From: Rhodocyclaceae bacterium
GTDB lineage: Bacteria; Pseudomonadota; Gammaproteobacteria; Burkholderiales; Rhodocyclaceae
Direction of reading: 5' to 3'
Length of the DNA stretch: 64,000 bases
NCBI GenBank assembly: GCA_016702335.1
Contig: JADJEF010000020.1
Span: 1,488,001-1,552,000 of the forward strand
How positions within the stretch are numbered: position 1 is the stretch's first letter; every line of letters begins with the position of its first letter. The translations under genes were made by a program, and so were the position numbers. The notes under the pieces were generated by a model that had not been told where the DNA came from, ran no database searches, and saw only the letters and a program-made list of their open reading frames with translations. Shown here one piece after another: positions 26,475-35,079 of this stretch.

Positions 26475-27224
26475 TTACAGGATAAAGGGAATCAGCCACC
26501 AGCTGCGGCGCTTGTATTGCGCCCACTCCGGGTAGCGCGACATGCTGGCCTCCTTCATGGTCATATTCACCGCAAACAGGCCGAGCCAGACCCACGCCAG
26601 CACAATGACCGGGAACCAGTGCCATGCCATCATCGCGAAGCTGCCGTAAATCATCATCTCGCCCAGATAATTGGGGTGGCGCACGAAGCGATGCACGCCA
26701 TCGGTGATCAGCCCGCGCTTCACGCGCAGGGTGTAGAACTTCTGCGCGTCGGCGGCGATCATCAGCACCGAGCCAAACAGACACAGACTGATGCACAGAC
26801 AAAACCAGGCATAGTCGGGTAGCGGATACTGCGGCTGCGAGGTGCCCGAAATCAGCAGCCAGCCAAAGGCCCAGTAGGGGCCGAGTACCAGTACAAAGGC
26901 ATTGATGCCGCCGAGTATGGTGACCCGTCGCTGCCAATTGGGGTCGGGGAAGCTCAGATCTTTAAGCAGCCAGATCAGGCCGTAGGTGCCATGCATGGCC
27001 AGATACACCCAGGCGGCAATCGAGGTGTTGCCGTACCAGGCCATGAGCGCACCGAGAAACAGGAAGGTGCCGCACTTCTGAAAGTTGACTACCCAGGCCA
27101 GCTTCCAGGGCCGTGGCCCGCCGCCCATGTCATTGACCAGCCAGTCGGAGAGGCGGCGCATGCGTACGGCCCACCCTGGCGGGGCGGTTGCGATCGGGGC
27201 AGTGGCTGCGGGCGTGGCGGTCAT
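26475..27224 (-). CDS. DUF1295/isoprenylcysteine methyltransferase-like membrane protein
   Basis: A 249-aa polytopic membrane protein with about five TM helices and the C-terminal signature RFVRHPNYLGEMMIYGSF, then a YPEWAQYKRRSWWLIPF tail. This signature marks the ICMT/steroid-reductase-like superfamily, in which the RHPxY motif contributes to SAM or cofactor binding. The bacterial substrate is unknown. It is 27 bp upstream of the FliL-like gene on the same strand and divergent from the glycosyltransferase-like gene. Confidence 0.78.
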   Translation of the reverse strand: MTATPAATAPIATAPPGWAVRMRRLSDWLVNDMGGGPRPWKLAWVVNFQKCGTFLFLGALMAWYGNTSIAAWVYLAMHGTYGLIWLLKDLSFPDPNWQRRVTILGGINAFVLVLGPYWAFGWLLISGTSQPQYPLPDYAWFCLCISLCLFGSVLMIAADAQKFYTLRVKRGLITDGVHRFVRHPNYLGEMMIYGSFAMMAWHWFPVIVLAWVWLGLFAVNMTMKEASMSRYPEWAQYKRRSWWLIPFIL

Positions 27225-27327
27225 GGTGTCCTCGGGCGATTCGGCAGGGCTGGCCGGCTATAGTAGGCGATTGCTGCATTCGCGGCAAACACGCCACTTA
27301 CCTGCTTACCTGCGACTACTCCGGCCC

Positions 27328-28440
27328 GTGACATCCAGCGCAAATCCGCATCTTTACGTTGATATCTCCGCCCACGGTCTTGGTCACCTTGCGCAGACCG
27401 CGCCGGTGGTGGCCGCCCTGCGTCAGCGCTGGGCCGGGCTGCGCCTGACTGTCGCCAGTGCGTTGCCGCGCGAACGCCTGGCGGCTCGTATCGCCGAGCC
27501 GTTCGGACACCTTGCGCAGGCCAGCGATTTTGGCTTTGTCATGCACAACGCGGTCGATATCGACCATGCCGCAAGCGCCGAGCGCTATCGGCAGACGCAC
27601 GAAAAGTGGGCGCAGCGGGTGGCTGCGCTGGCGGACGCATTGCGCGCGCTGGCTCCCGATCTGGTGCTGGCCAATGCCGCCTATCTGCCGCTGGCCGCCG
27701 CAGCGCAGGCAGGCATCGCGAGTGCGGGGATGTGTTCGCTGAACTGGGCGGACCTCGCGGCGCAGATCTTTGCCGGCGAGACCTGGCTCGCGCCGGTACT
27801 GAGCGAGATGCAGGCGGCCTATAACGCCGCCGATGTCTTCTTGCGTGTGTCTCCCGGCATGCCAATGCCCGCGTTGGTTCGCCGGCATGAGATCGGGCCG
27901 ATTGCCGCGTTGGCCACGCAAGACCGGGATCATTTTCGTGGGCACTTGGCGACAGCGCTGGCATTGCCGCGTGAGGCGCGCTGGGTTTTGCTGGCAATGG
28001 GGGGCATGGAATTTCGTTTGCCGATCGATACCTGGCCCAGGCATCAGGGCTTTATCTGGTTGTGTCCGGCCGCTTGGGGCCTGCAGCGTGATGACGTGCG
28101 GACTTTTGACCCGCCGGGGAGCAGTTACCCCTTTGCCGAACTGCTTGCCGCCTGTGATGCCGTGCTGACCAAGCCCGGCTACGGCACGTTTGTCGAGGCG
28201 GCGTGCAATGGGGTGCCGGTGCTGTATCTGCCTCGTGATGACTGGCCCGAAGAACATCCCCTGGTGGACTGGATGCAGCAGCACGGTCGGATCGCGGCCG
28301 TGCACCGCGCTGACCTGCTTGCCGGTCGCGTTCATGCCAGGCTGCAGGCGCTATGGCAACTTCCTGCACCTGTACCACCGTTGCCGACCGGGCACGACGA
28401 GGCAGCCGCCACGCTGGCATGCCTGATCGGGCGCGGCTGA
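27328..28440 (+). CDS. Glycosyltransferase-like protein (GT-B fold)
   Basis: A product of about 370 aa. The N-terminus HLYVDISAHGLGHLAQTAPVV resembles the donor-independent start of GT-B enzymes of the MurG/MGT type. The C-terminal half has LLAACDAVLTKPGYGTFVEAACNGVPVLYLPR, the classic nucleotide-sugar binding region. It probably transfers a sugar, but acceptor and donor are unknown. The start is uncertain: GTG 27328 gives a compact N-terminus; the frame is open upstream to 27085 but that overlaps the divergent gene. Confidence 0.7.
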   Translation: MTSSANPHLYVDISAHGLGHLAQTAPVVAALRQRWAGLRLTVASALPRERLAARIAEPFGHLAQASDFGFVMHNAVDIDHAASAERYRQTHEKWAQRVAALADALRALAPDLVLANAAYLPLAAAAQAGIASAGMCSLNWADLAAQIFAGETWLAPVLSEMQAAYNAADVFLRVSPGMPMPALVRRHEIGPIAALATQDRDHFRGHLATALALPREARWVLLAMGGMEFRLPIDTWPRHQGFIWLCPAAWGLQRDDVRTFDPPGSSYPFAELLAACDAVLTKPGYGTFVEAACNGVPVLYLPRDDWPEEHPLVDWMQQHGRIAAVHRADLLAGRVHARLQALWQLPAPVPPLPTGHDEAAATLACLIGRG

Positions 28441-28563
28441 GCCCAGGGGCTTCAGGTCAGTCGGACGCGCTGCCTTAGATAGCGCCCCGCGTGCCTTGTG
28501 GTTTCACGTCAAGTGCCGTCTCCTTCGCTTTCAGCCCGGGCACTTTTCTGCAATCATGTGTCC

Positions 28564-29514
28564 ATGGAGACTACATCGCGCCTGAGACTGGGCATTGACC
28601 TGGGCGGCACCAAGACAGAAATCGTCGCGCTGGCGGACGATGGTTCGATATGTCTGCGCCAGCGCGTGGCGACGCCGCCCAACGACTATGACGCCACGGT
28701 GACCATGCTGGTCAGGCTGGTGGCCGATACCGTTGCGCAAGTCGGCGCTGGTAACACGGCGGTTGCGGCCATTGCGCCCATTACGCCCGACACACCCGTC
28801 GGCATCGGCATCCCGGGGGCCGAGTCGCTGGTCACTGGCTTGGTCAAGAACGCCAACTCGACCTGCCTGATCGGCCGCCCGTTGCGCGCCGACCTCGAGG
28901 CCGCACTCGGTCGCCCGGTGCGGCTGGCCAATGACGCCAACTGCTTCGCGCTGTCGGAAGCCGCCGATGGTGCCGCTGCCGGCGCGCGCAGTGTCTTCGC
29001 CGTAATTCTGGGGACGGGCGTGGGGGGTGGTCTGGTCATCGATGGCAAGCTGTGGGTGGGTGCCAATGCGATTGCCGGTGAATGGGGACACAACCGCATG
29101 GCCGGTGAGCAGGAACAGCGCGCTTGCTATTGCGGTCGCCGTGATTGCATCGAGACCTACCTCTCCGGGCCGGCGCTGGAGGGCGAATACTGGCGTGGTC
29201 AAGGCAGCCGGCTGGGGCTGAAATTCACGGCCGAGCAAATTTCTCGCGCAGCTGACAGAGATGATGTGTTCTGCAATGCCATCATCACGCGCTTTGAGGA
29301 ACGGCTGGCCCGTGCGCTGGCTTCGGTGATCAATGTGCTCGACCCCGAAGTCATCGTGCTTGGTGGCGGTCTGTCGAACATGACGCGGCTCTACCGCAAC
29401 GTGCCGCATTTGTGGGCCCGGCATGTGTTCTCCGACCAGGTGGCAACCCGTCTGGTGCCACCCATGCACGGCGATTCTTCTGGTGTGCGGGGTGCTGCCT
29501 GGCTCTGGCCATGA
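28564..29514 (+). CDS. ROK family sugar kinase (fructokinase/NagK-like)
   Basis: A 316-aa kinase with the phosphate-binding GIDLGGTKTEIVAL, ANDANCFALSEA, GTGVGGGLVIDG, the zinc motif CYCGRRDCIETYLSGPALE and the adenosine-binding VIVLGGGLSN. It phosphorylates a hexose with ATP; the sugar is not determined. Repeat copy 7 adds QVGAGNTA between VADTV and the PVGIGIPGA strand, where related kinases have a short loop. The MFS gene starts 10 bp later, suggesting uptake and phosphorylation of the same sugar (inference). Confidence 0.88.
   Translation: METTSRLRLGIDLGGTKTEIVALADDGSICLRQRVATPPNDYDATVTMLVRLVADTVAQVGAGNTAVAAIAPITPDTPVGIGIPGAESLVTGLVKNANSTCLIGRPLRADLEAALGRPVRLANDANCFALSEAADGAAAGARSVFAVILGTGVGGGLVIDGKLWVGANAIAGEWGHNRMAGEQEQRACYCGRRDCIETYLSGPALEGEYWRGQGSRLGLKFTAEQISRAADRDDVFCNAIITRFEERLARALASVINVLDPEVIVLGGGLSNMTRLYRNVPHLWARHVFSDQVATRLVPPMHGDSSGVRGAAWLWP
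28736..28764 (+). repeat. Dispersed repeat, copy 7 (inside the ROK kinase gene)
   Basis: CGCAAGTCGGCGCTGG followed by TAACACGGCGGTT, two mismatches to the consensus. Read as QVGAGNTAV. Confidence 0.85.
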
Positions 29515-29524
29515 ACCGATCTTG

Positions 29525-30769
29525 ATGAGGTCGGCACCGACGCCCAGCCGATCCACGATTTGGCTGCGTCTGTTTGTTCCGTTCGCGCTGGGCTACTTCG
29601 TCTCCTATTTCTTGCGCAATGCCAATGCCGTCATTGCCGAAGACCTGATCCGCGAACTGGGGCTGACGGCGGCTGACCTGGGGCTGCTCACCGGCGCTTA
29701 TCTCGCGGCGTTTGGGTTGGCGCAACTGCCGCTCGGCTTGCTCCTCGACCGCTATGGTCCGCGCCGGGTCGAGGCCAGTCTGCTCTTGATTGCCGCGGCC
29801 GGTTGCCTGATTTTTGCCATAGGTGAGTCCTTGGGCATTCTGTTGGGCGGACGCGCGCTCATCGGGTTGGGTGTATCCGCCTGTCTGATGGCCTCGTTTG
29901 CCACGTTCGCGCGCTGGTTTCCGGCCAAGCGCCAGGCCTCGCTCAACGGCGCGGTGATGGTCGCGGGTGCCTTGGGAGCGTTGTCGGCCAGCTCGCCGCT
30001 GGCCGCCGTGACGGGCGAGATGGGTTGGCGCTCCACCTTTGTTGTAATGGCTGGGATTGAGGTGCTGATGGCCGTGCTGATTTTCACGACCCCGGAAAAG
30101 CTCGCGGATGCCGGCCATGCACCAAGCGCCCGCCAGCAGTGGCAGGGTGTACGGACGATCTTCACCAGTCGAGCGTTTTGGGCATTTGCTCCCCAAGGGG
30201 TATTTGTGGTGGGCGGATTCATGGCGCTGCAAAGTTTGTGGGCGGTGCCGTTTCTCACTGGCGCTGAAGGCTTTTCACGAGCGCTGGCAGCCGAGCGCAT
30301 GTTGGTCTCGGCGGTCGGCATGCTGGTCGGCTTTGCTGCGGTTGCGGTCGGGGCCAGTCGCCTGCTGGCTCGGGGACTACCGCTGGAGAGCGTACTGGGC
30401 GGCAGCTATTTGCTGGGCGCGCTCGCGCTCGGTCTGATCGCTGCTGGCATTGATCCGGGCGGCATTTTGTGGTTTCTGCTCGGCGTCTGTTACGCGGTGG
30501 CAAATCTGGCTTATGCTTTGCTGCAGAAGCGGTTCGATTTGAGGCTGGCCGGCCGGGTCAATACCGCGTTAAATTTGATGTCGTTTTGCGGTGCCTTCGG
30601 GGTGCAGTGGTTGTTTGGCGTCATGCTTGATCTTGCCTCTGCCGCTGGTATGGCCACGCCCTTGGCGTACCGCCTGGCGATGGGTTCGCTGGTGATCTGC
30701 CAGATGGCGGGTGGATTGTGGTTCTGGCGCATATTGCGCGTAATGGAAGGGAAAGCACATGGCGGGTGA
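29525..30769 (+). CDS. Major facilitator superfamily transporter
   Basis: A 414-aa MFS permease with twelve predicted helices. The loop 2-3 signature LGLLLDRYGPRRVEA (G-x3-D-R-x-G-x-R-R) is present, as are helices rich in Gly (YLAAFGLAQLPLG, MVAGALGALSASSPL). Substrate unknown; the preceding ROK kinase gene suggests a sugar. The start MRSAPT at 29525 sits 10 bp after the kinase stop. It overlaps the FapA-like gene by 11 bp. Confidence 0.85.
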   Translation: MRSAPTPSRSTIWLRLFVPFALGYFVSYFLRNANAVIAEDLIRELGLTAADLGLLTGAYLAAFGLAQLPLGLLLDRYGPRRVEASLLLIAAAGCLIFAIGESLGILLGGRALIGLGVSACLMASFATFARWFPAKRQASLNGAVMVAGALGALSASSPLAAVTGEMGWRSTFVVMAGIEVLMAVLIFTTPEKLADAGHAPSARQQWQGVRTIFTSRAFWAFAPQGVFVVGGFMALQSLWAVPFLTGAEGFSRALAAERMLVSAVGMLVGFAAVAVGASRLLARGLPLESVLGGSYLLGALALGLIAAGIDPGGILWFLLGVCYAVANLAYALLQKRFDLRLAGRVNTALNLMSFCGAFGVQWLFGVMLDLASAAGMATPLAYRLAMGSLVICQMAGGLWFWRILRVMEGKAHGG

Positions 30770-32417
30770 CATCGATCCTGATTCCGAGGCTCCAGGGCTG
30801 GGCCTGAGCTACGATGCTGCGGCGCGTGCGGTCGTTGCCCGGATCGACACTGGGGTCCCAACCTCTCCGATCACGGAAGCCTGGCTGCGCGCCGCGCTGG
30901 TCAGCAGGGGCTGGGGCAATTTTTCGGTGCTGGAAAATGCGCTGACCCTGCTGCTGGCCGCCTACCACAAGGGTAGCCCGGTCGAAGCGCTATGCATTGC
31001 TCGGGTCGAGGATGCGACATTTGAAATAGTCGTGAGCGACGACGGCATGCAGGCCTTGCTGACGCTCTTTCCGGCGCACGGCGGCGAGCCCGTTGGCACC
31101 GATCGCGTCATGCAGTACCTCGCTGACATGGGCATTGTCAGCGGTATCGATCACGAGGCGCTGAACGCCGTCATCGCCAAAGGCAGCGGTGCTGAGGTGG
31201 TGGTGGCGCGCGGTAGCGAAGCCCAGCATGGCGAAGATGGCCGGCTTGAGCGGCTATTACCTGCAGTGCGCGATCGAACGCCGAAAATCAGCGAGAGCGG
31301 GCAGGTCGATTACCGTGATCTGGGCGATATCCTCGTGGTGCACGTGGGCGATGCACTGATGCGCCGCCACCCGCCGACGCCAGGGCAAGCGGGCCGAACG
31401 CTGACCGGTGAGTTGTTGCCGGCGCGAGAAGGCAAGTCGGTCATGTTTGGGGGCAATCTGCCCGGCACGCAAATGAATGCCGGCGATCCGGATATTCTCG
31501 AAGCCGCCATTACCGGCCAGCCGGTGGAGGTGCGCGGTGGCATGATGGTCGAGCCGGTACTGGTGGTTGAGGCGGTGACCATGGCCAGCGGCAATATCAA
31601 TTTTGAAGGCAGCGTGGTGATTCGAGGCGACGTGGCTTCGGGTATGAGCGTTACCGCCACCGGCGATATCGAGATAGGCGGCGTGGTCGAACTGGCCACT
31701 CTGGATGCTGCGGGTAGCATTGTGGTGCGTGGCGGCATTATTGGCGGTCTGGGGCGCAAGGATGGCGGGGTCCAGATGCTGCGCGCCAAGGCCAATTTTG
31801 AGGTCGGCTATGCGCAGAACGCGCATATCGAAGCGGGCGATTGCATTGTGATCGACGATACGGCCGTGCAGTGCGAACTGGTTGCCACCAATCACATTTT
31901 GGTCGGGCGCAAAAAGCGGGGTTGCCTGATCGGCGGCAAACATCAGGCTACGCTTAGTGTGACCGCCAAAGAAATCGGCAGTGCTCAGCGCGTGGCAACG
32001 GTGTTCGAAATGGGCATCAACCCGGCCATGCATAAACTGATGCTCGACCTGGCCAAGAGCCGCGACACCAAGGAAGGGCAGTTGCTTGAAGTGGGCAAGC
32101 TACTGACTCTGGCGCAGCAGATGCCGGGAAAACTGCCCGAGGCGGCGGTGAGCAAAGCACGGCAGACGGCGGCCGTGCTGGAGCAGGCCATTGCCGAATT
32201 GCAGGAACAGTGCGAGGAAATCAATCGCAAGGTCGGCCTGGCAATGGGTGCACGCGTCATTGCGACGCAAAAGCTGCACGAGGCGGTGGAGGTGCGTCTG
32301 GGCGAGCGCCGCTTCCGGGTACCCAGCGAGTTTGCCGCCTGTGCCGTGGGGCTGGACCGCAAGGGCAATCTCGGGTTGCTGGCGGTGGATGAAGAAGAAG
32401 GTGACCCGAGCGTTTGA
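30759..32417 (+). CDS. FapA/DUF342 family protein
   Basis: A 552-aa protein of the DUF342 (FapA, polar flagellar assembly A) family. An N-terminal domain (about 1-190) precedes a right-handed beta-helix-like core rich in Gly/Val repeats (about 215-400: NINFEGSVVIRGDV, GDIEIGGVVELATL, GSIVVRGGIIGG) and a C-terminal coiled coil (about 445-500, AAVLEQAIAELQEQCEEI). In Vibrio, FapA helps place the flagellum; many homologues sit outside flagellar loci, as here. The stop TGA lies inside the first unit of a decamer tandem repeat. Confidence 0.82.
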   Translation: MAGDIDPDSEAPGLGLSYDAAARAVVARIDTGVPTSPITEAWLRAALVSRGWGNFSVLENALTLLLAAYHKGSPVEALCIARVEDATFEIVVSDDGMQALLTLFPAHGGEPVGTDRVMQYLADMGIVSGIDHEALNAVIAKGSGAEVVVARGSEAQHGEDGRLERLLPAVRDRTPKISESGQVDYRDLGDILVVHVGDALMRRHPPTPGQAGRTLTGELLPAREGKSVMFGGNLPGTQMNAGDPDILEAAITGQPVEVRGGMMVEPVLVVEAVTMASGNINFEGSVVIRGDVASGMSVTATGDIEIGGVVELATLDAAGSIVVRGGIIGGLGRKDGGVQMLRAKANFEVGYAQNAHIEAGDCIVIDDTAVQCELVATNHILVGRKKRGCLIGGKHQATLSVTAKEIGSAQRVATVFEMGINPAMHKLMLDLAKSRDTKEGQLLEVGKLLTLAQQMPGKLPEAAVSKARQTAAVLEQAIAELQEQCEEINRKVGLAMGARVIATQKLHEAVEVRLGERRFRVPSEFAACAVGLDRKGNLGLLAVDEEEGDPSV

Positions 32418-32450
32418 TTCCGTTTGATTCCGTTTGATTCCGTTTGATTC
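32411..32450 (+). repeat. Tandem repeat, four exact copies of CGTTTGATTC
   Basis: Four identical 10-bp units in a row, the first containing the TGA of the FapA-like gene. Changes in copy number would not alter that protein, because the stop is in unit 1. The rest of the gap to 32547 shows nothing I recognise. Confidence 0.95.
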
Positions 32451-32547
32451 TTTCGGCGCGTGTGACTCGCGCAAGCGCCCCGACCCGCGCGTTCAATGAG
32501 GGTCAGGGCAGCCTTACCAAGCGCCTTTCGGGCTCGGTCCAGCGCTT

Positions 32548-33381
32548 TTACTGACCGATGTATTTGACTGGCTTACCCTCTTCAATCAGCACGCGTTCGC
32601 CGTTGGCCACCGGGCTCTTGTCGGCCTCGAAGTCAAAGTCTTTTTGCTCACCGCTGTCAAACTTGACGGTGACTTTGACCATCTTCCTGGTTTTCAGCCG
32701 TTCTTCAAGCTTGTAGCCGCCATACGCGCCGCCTGCCGCACCGCCCACCGTTGCCACGGTCTTGCCCGTCCCGCCACCGACTTGATTGCCCAGCAAACCG
32801 CCGGCCACGCCACCGGCAATGGCACCCAGGGCAGAGCCTTCACCCTGGACCTTGTAGCGGTCGACCGCCACTACCACGCCGCAGTTGGGCTGACACTGAT
32901 CTTTCGGACGCTGCTTGCTGCTCGCCACCGCCGCCTTGCTGCTGGCGCCGGCGACGAAGGTCTCGTACTCGGCGTAGCTGGCCTGGCCGTCCTTGTCGGT
33001 GTCGATGCTGTCGAAGTTTTGCCGGACTGGATCAAAGGCTTTGTCAGTCAGTTTGCCGAGCTCAGCGCGCGATAGCCCGCCGCTGTCGTTCAAATCGGCA
33101 CGGCCAAATTGGCTGGCGGTAATCTTGACTTGCTTTTGGGACAGGTGAGCCTCGTATTCGCTGACCGTTACCTGACCGTCCTGATCGGTATCAATGGCAG
33201 AAAAGTTGGCCTTGATCGGCTGCAGCTTCGTTGACTTCGACTTGCCCAGTTCAGTCAATGACAAGCCGCCGCTGTCGTTGAGGTCGGCTCTCTTGAAATC
33301 GGCAAGCCAAGCGGGACCCGCTGCGAAAGCTGCACCGGACACGCAGAGCAGAGAACTCATGATGAGGGCTGTTTTATTCAT
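32548..33381 (-). CDS. Secreted EF-hand and glycine-zipper protein
   Basis: A 277-aa protein with a signal peptide (1-21, AAFA|A). Four EF-hand-like loops follow in two pairs (DLNDSGGLSLTEL, DTDQDGQVTVSEY, DLNDSGGLSRAEL, DTDKDGQASYAEY). After a Lys/Ser-rich linker comes a glycine-zipper segment of the Rick_17kDa/2TM type (ALGAIAGGVAGGLLGNQVGG, then ATVGGAAGGAYGG), and a beta-rich tail. Probably calcium-responsive in the periplasm and outer-membrane associated (inference from domains). AGGAG five bases upstream supports the start. Confidence 0.82.
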   Translation of the reverse strand: MNKTALIMSSLLCVSGAAFAAGPAWLADFKRADLNDSGGLSLTELGKSKSTKLQPIKANFSAIDTDQDGQVTVSEYEAHLSQKQVKITASQFGRADLNDSGGLSRAELGKLTDKAFDPVRQNFDSIDTDKDGQASYAEYETFVAGASSKAAVASSKQRPKDQCQPNCGVVVAVDRYKVQGEGSALGAIAGGVAGGLLGNQVGGGTGKTVATVGGAAGGAYGGYKLEERLKTRKMVKVTVKFDSGEQKDFDFEADKSPVANGERVLIEEGKPVKYIGQ

Positions 33382-33514
33382 AGCAACTCCTGTGGGTCGG
33401 AAAAGGAACCTGAAAAGGCTGGAAAAGACAATCGCCTGCCATCAAGTATGGGTGACGGTGGTGTCGCCGTCAATCTTCTGCGCTGCCGGGAACATCTTGG
33501 CGACACGACGGTAA

Positions 33515-35074
33515 TTACAGATGCGCTTCCTGATAGTCGAGCAGTTCTTCAAGGTGATGCATGACCTCGTCGCTGATTTCGTTGGCGCGCCATAAACGGA
33601 TCAATTCTCGTCGCTCGGCCTGAATGGCTTCGTGCCGCAGGCGTGCAATCAGGTCGGAACGCGGCGTGTGCTCGGCACCGTCGGGCGCGGCAATGTTGAT
33701 GCGGTCGAGCAGTTCGCTGCGCAAAGTCTCGACCGTGCTGGCCGGGATGCCCTCGCTGCGCATACGCTCATCGAGCACCGACAGGGCGGCGCGGCTCATG
33801 GCTGAACGAACGCGCTGCTGTTCGCCGCGAAGGCTCCAGTTGCTACCTACGTTCAAGCCGCGGATTAGCGGCGGCAAAGAGAGTCCTTGCACGACCAGAG
33901 TCACGGCGATGACGAAAAAGGTGAGAAAGATGATCAGCTCACGCTGCGGAAAGGCACTGCCATCGGGCAGGAGTACCGGCAGCGACAAGGCGGCGGCGAT
34001 GGAGACAATTCCGCGCATACCGCACCAGCTGACAATGAACAGCTCGCGTGGATTCGGCTTCGGTTCCTCGGGGCGATTGCTCTGTGCCCAGCCGCCGGGT
34101 ACTGCGGCGACGGCATAGACCCAGACGAAACGCACGCCGACAGCGACCAGACTGATCACGCTGCCGAGCGTGAACAATTCGCCGATGGAGTAGCGCGAAA
34201 GTTTTTCAATAACATCGGACATTGTGATGCCGATCAGCATGAAGATCAGGCTGTTGAGTATGAAGGTCAGCAGTTTCCAGACCGAACGGGCAATGATGCG
34301 CATTTCGGCGGAGACGATTTCCGGGGCATAGCGGCCGCGTACCATACCGGCCGCCACCACGGCCAGTACGCCCGATACGTGAAGTTTCTCGGCGGCGATA
34401 TAGACCACATAGGGCAGCACCAACGTGGTCAGTACCTCAATGAAGGGGTCACCCAGGCGCTTGTGAATCTTGATGAAGAGATGCGCGAGTGCGATGCCGA
34501 TGACCACGCCGCCGGCCGAAACCAGCGCGAACTGGGCACTCGCCTCGGCGAGCGAAAAGGCCCCGGTGAGTACGGCGACGACGGCGATCTTGTACACCAC
34601 CAGACCGGAGGCATCATTGACCAGACTCTCGCCTTCGAGCACGGTGACCATGCGGCGCGGGATATTCAGGCGCGACAGGATGGCCGTTGCGGCGACGGCA
34701 TCCGGCGGTGAGACGATAGCGCCGAGCACGAAGGCCGCCGCCCACGGTACTTCCGGCACCAGCAGCTTGAGCGCGGCACCGACGGCCAGCGTGGTGGCGA
34801 TGACCAGGCCGATGGCGAGCAGGCTGATCGGGCGCACGTAACTTTTGAAATCCGACCACGAGGTCAGCAGCGCCGCCTGATAGAGAATGGGCGGCAGCAC
34901 CAGAATCAGGATGAATTGCGGGTCAAAGGGAAACTGCGGCAGATTGGGCACGAGGCCGAGCAACGCGCCACCGACCACGAGCGCGATCGGGTAAGGAAAT
35001 TCGAGTTTTCGCGCAATCCACCCGAGGCCAACAGCGCAGATCATCAGCAACAGAATCAGTTCAAGTAGCAGCAT
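33515..35074 (-). CDS. CPA1-type Na+/H+ antiporter
   Basis: A 519-aa cation/proton antiporter with about twelve TM helices. It has the ion-binding region LGAIVSPPDAVAATAIL and the LVNDASGLVVY segment typical of the NhaP/CPA1 group. The C-terminal cytoplasmic tail of about 120 residues (LRSELLDRINIAA...) is hydrophilic. It exchanges Na+ or K+ for protons at the inner membrane, for pH and salt homeostasis. Five bases separate it from priA on the same strand. Confidence 0.9.
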   Translation of the reverse strand: MLLLELILLLMICAVGLGWIARKLEFPYPIALVVGGALLGLVPNLPQFPFDPQFILILVLPPILYQAALLTSWSDFKSYVRPISLLAIGLVIATTLAVGAALKLLVPEVPWAAAFVLGAIVSPPDAVAATAILSRLNIPRRMVTVLEGESLVNDASGLVVYKIAVVAVLTGAFSLAEASAQFALVSAGGVVIGIALAHLFIKIHKRLGDPFIEVLTTLVLPYVVYIAAEKLHVSGVLAVVAAGMVRGRYAPEIVSAEMRIIARSVWKLLTFILNSLIFMLIGITMSDVIEKLSRYSIGELFTLGSVISLVAVGVRFVWVYAVAAVPGGWAQSNRPEEPKPNPRELFIVSWCGMRGIVSIAAALSLPVLLPDGSAFPQRELIIFLTFFVIAVTLVVQGLSLPPLIRGLNVGSNWSLRGEQQRVRSAMSRAALSVLDERMRSEGIPASTVETLRSELLDRINIAAPDGAEHTPRSDLIARLRHEAIQAERRELIRLWRANEISDEVMHHLEELLDYQEAHL

Positions 35075-35079
35075 GAGCG

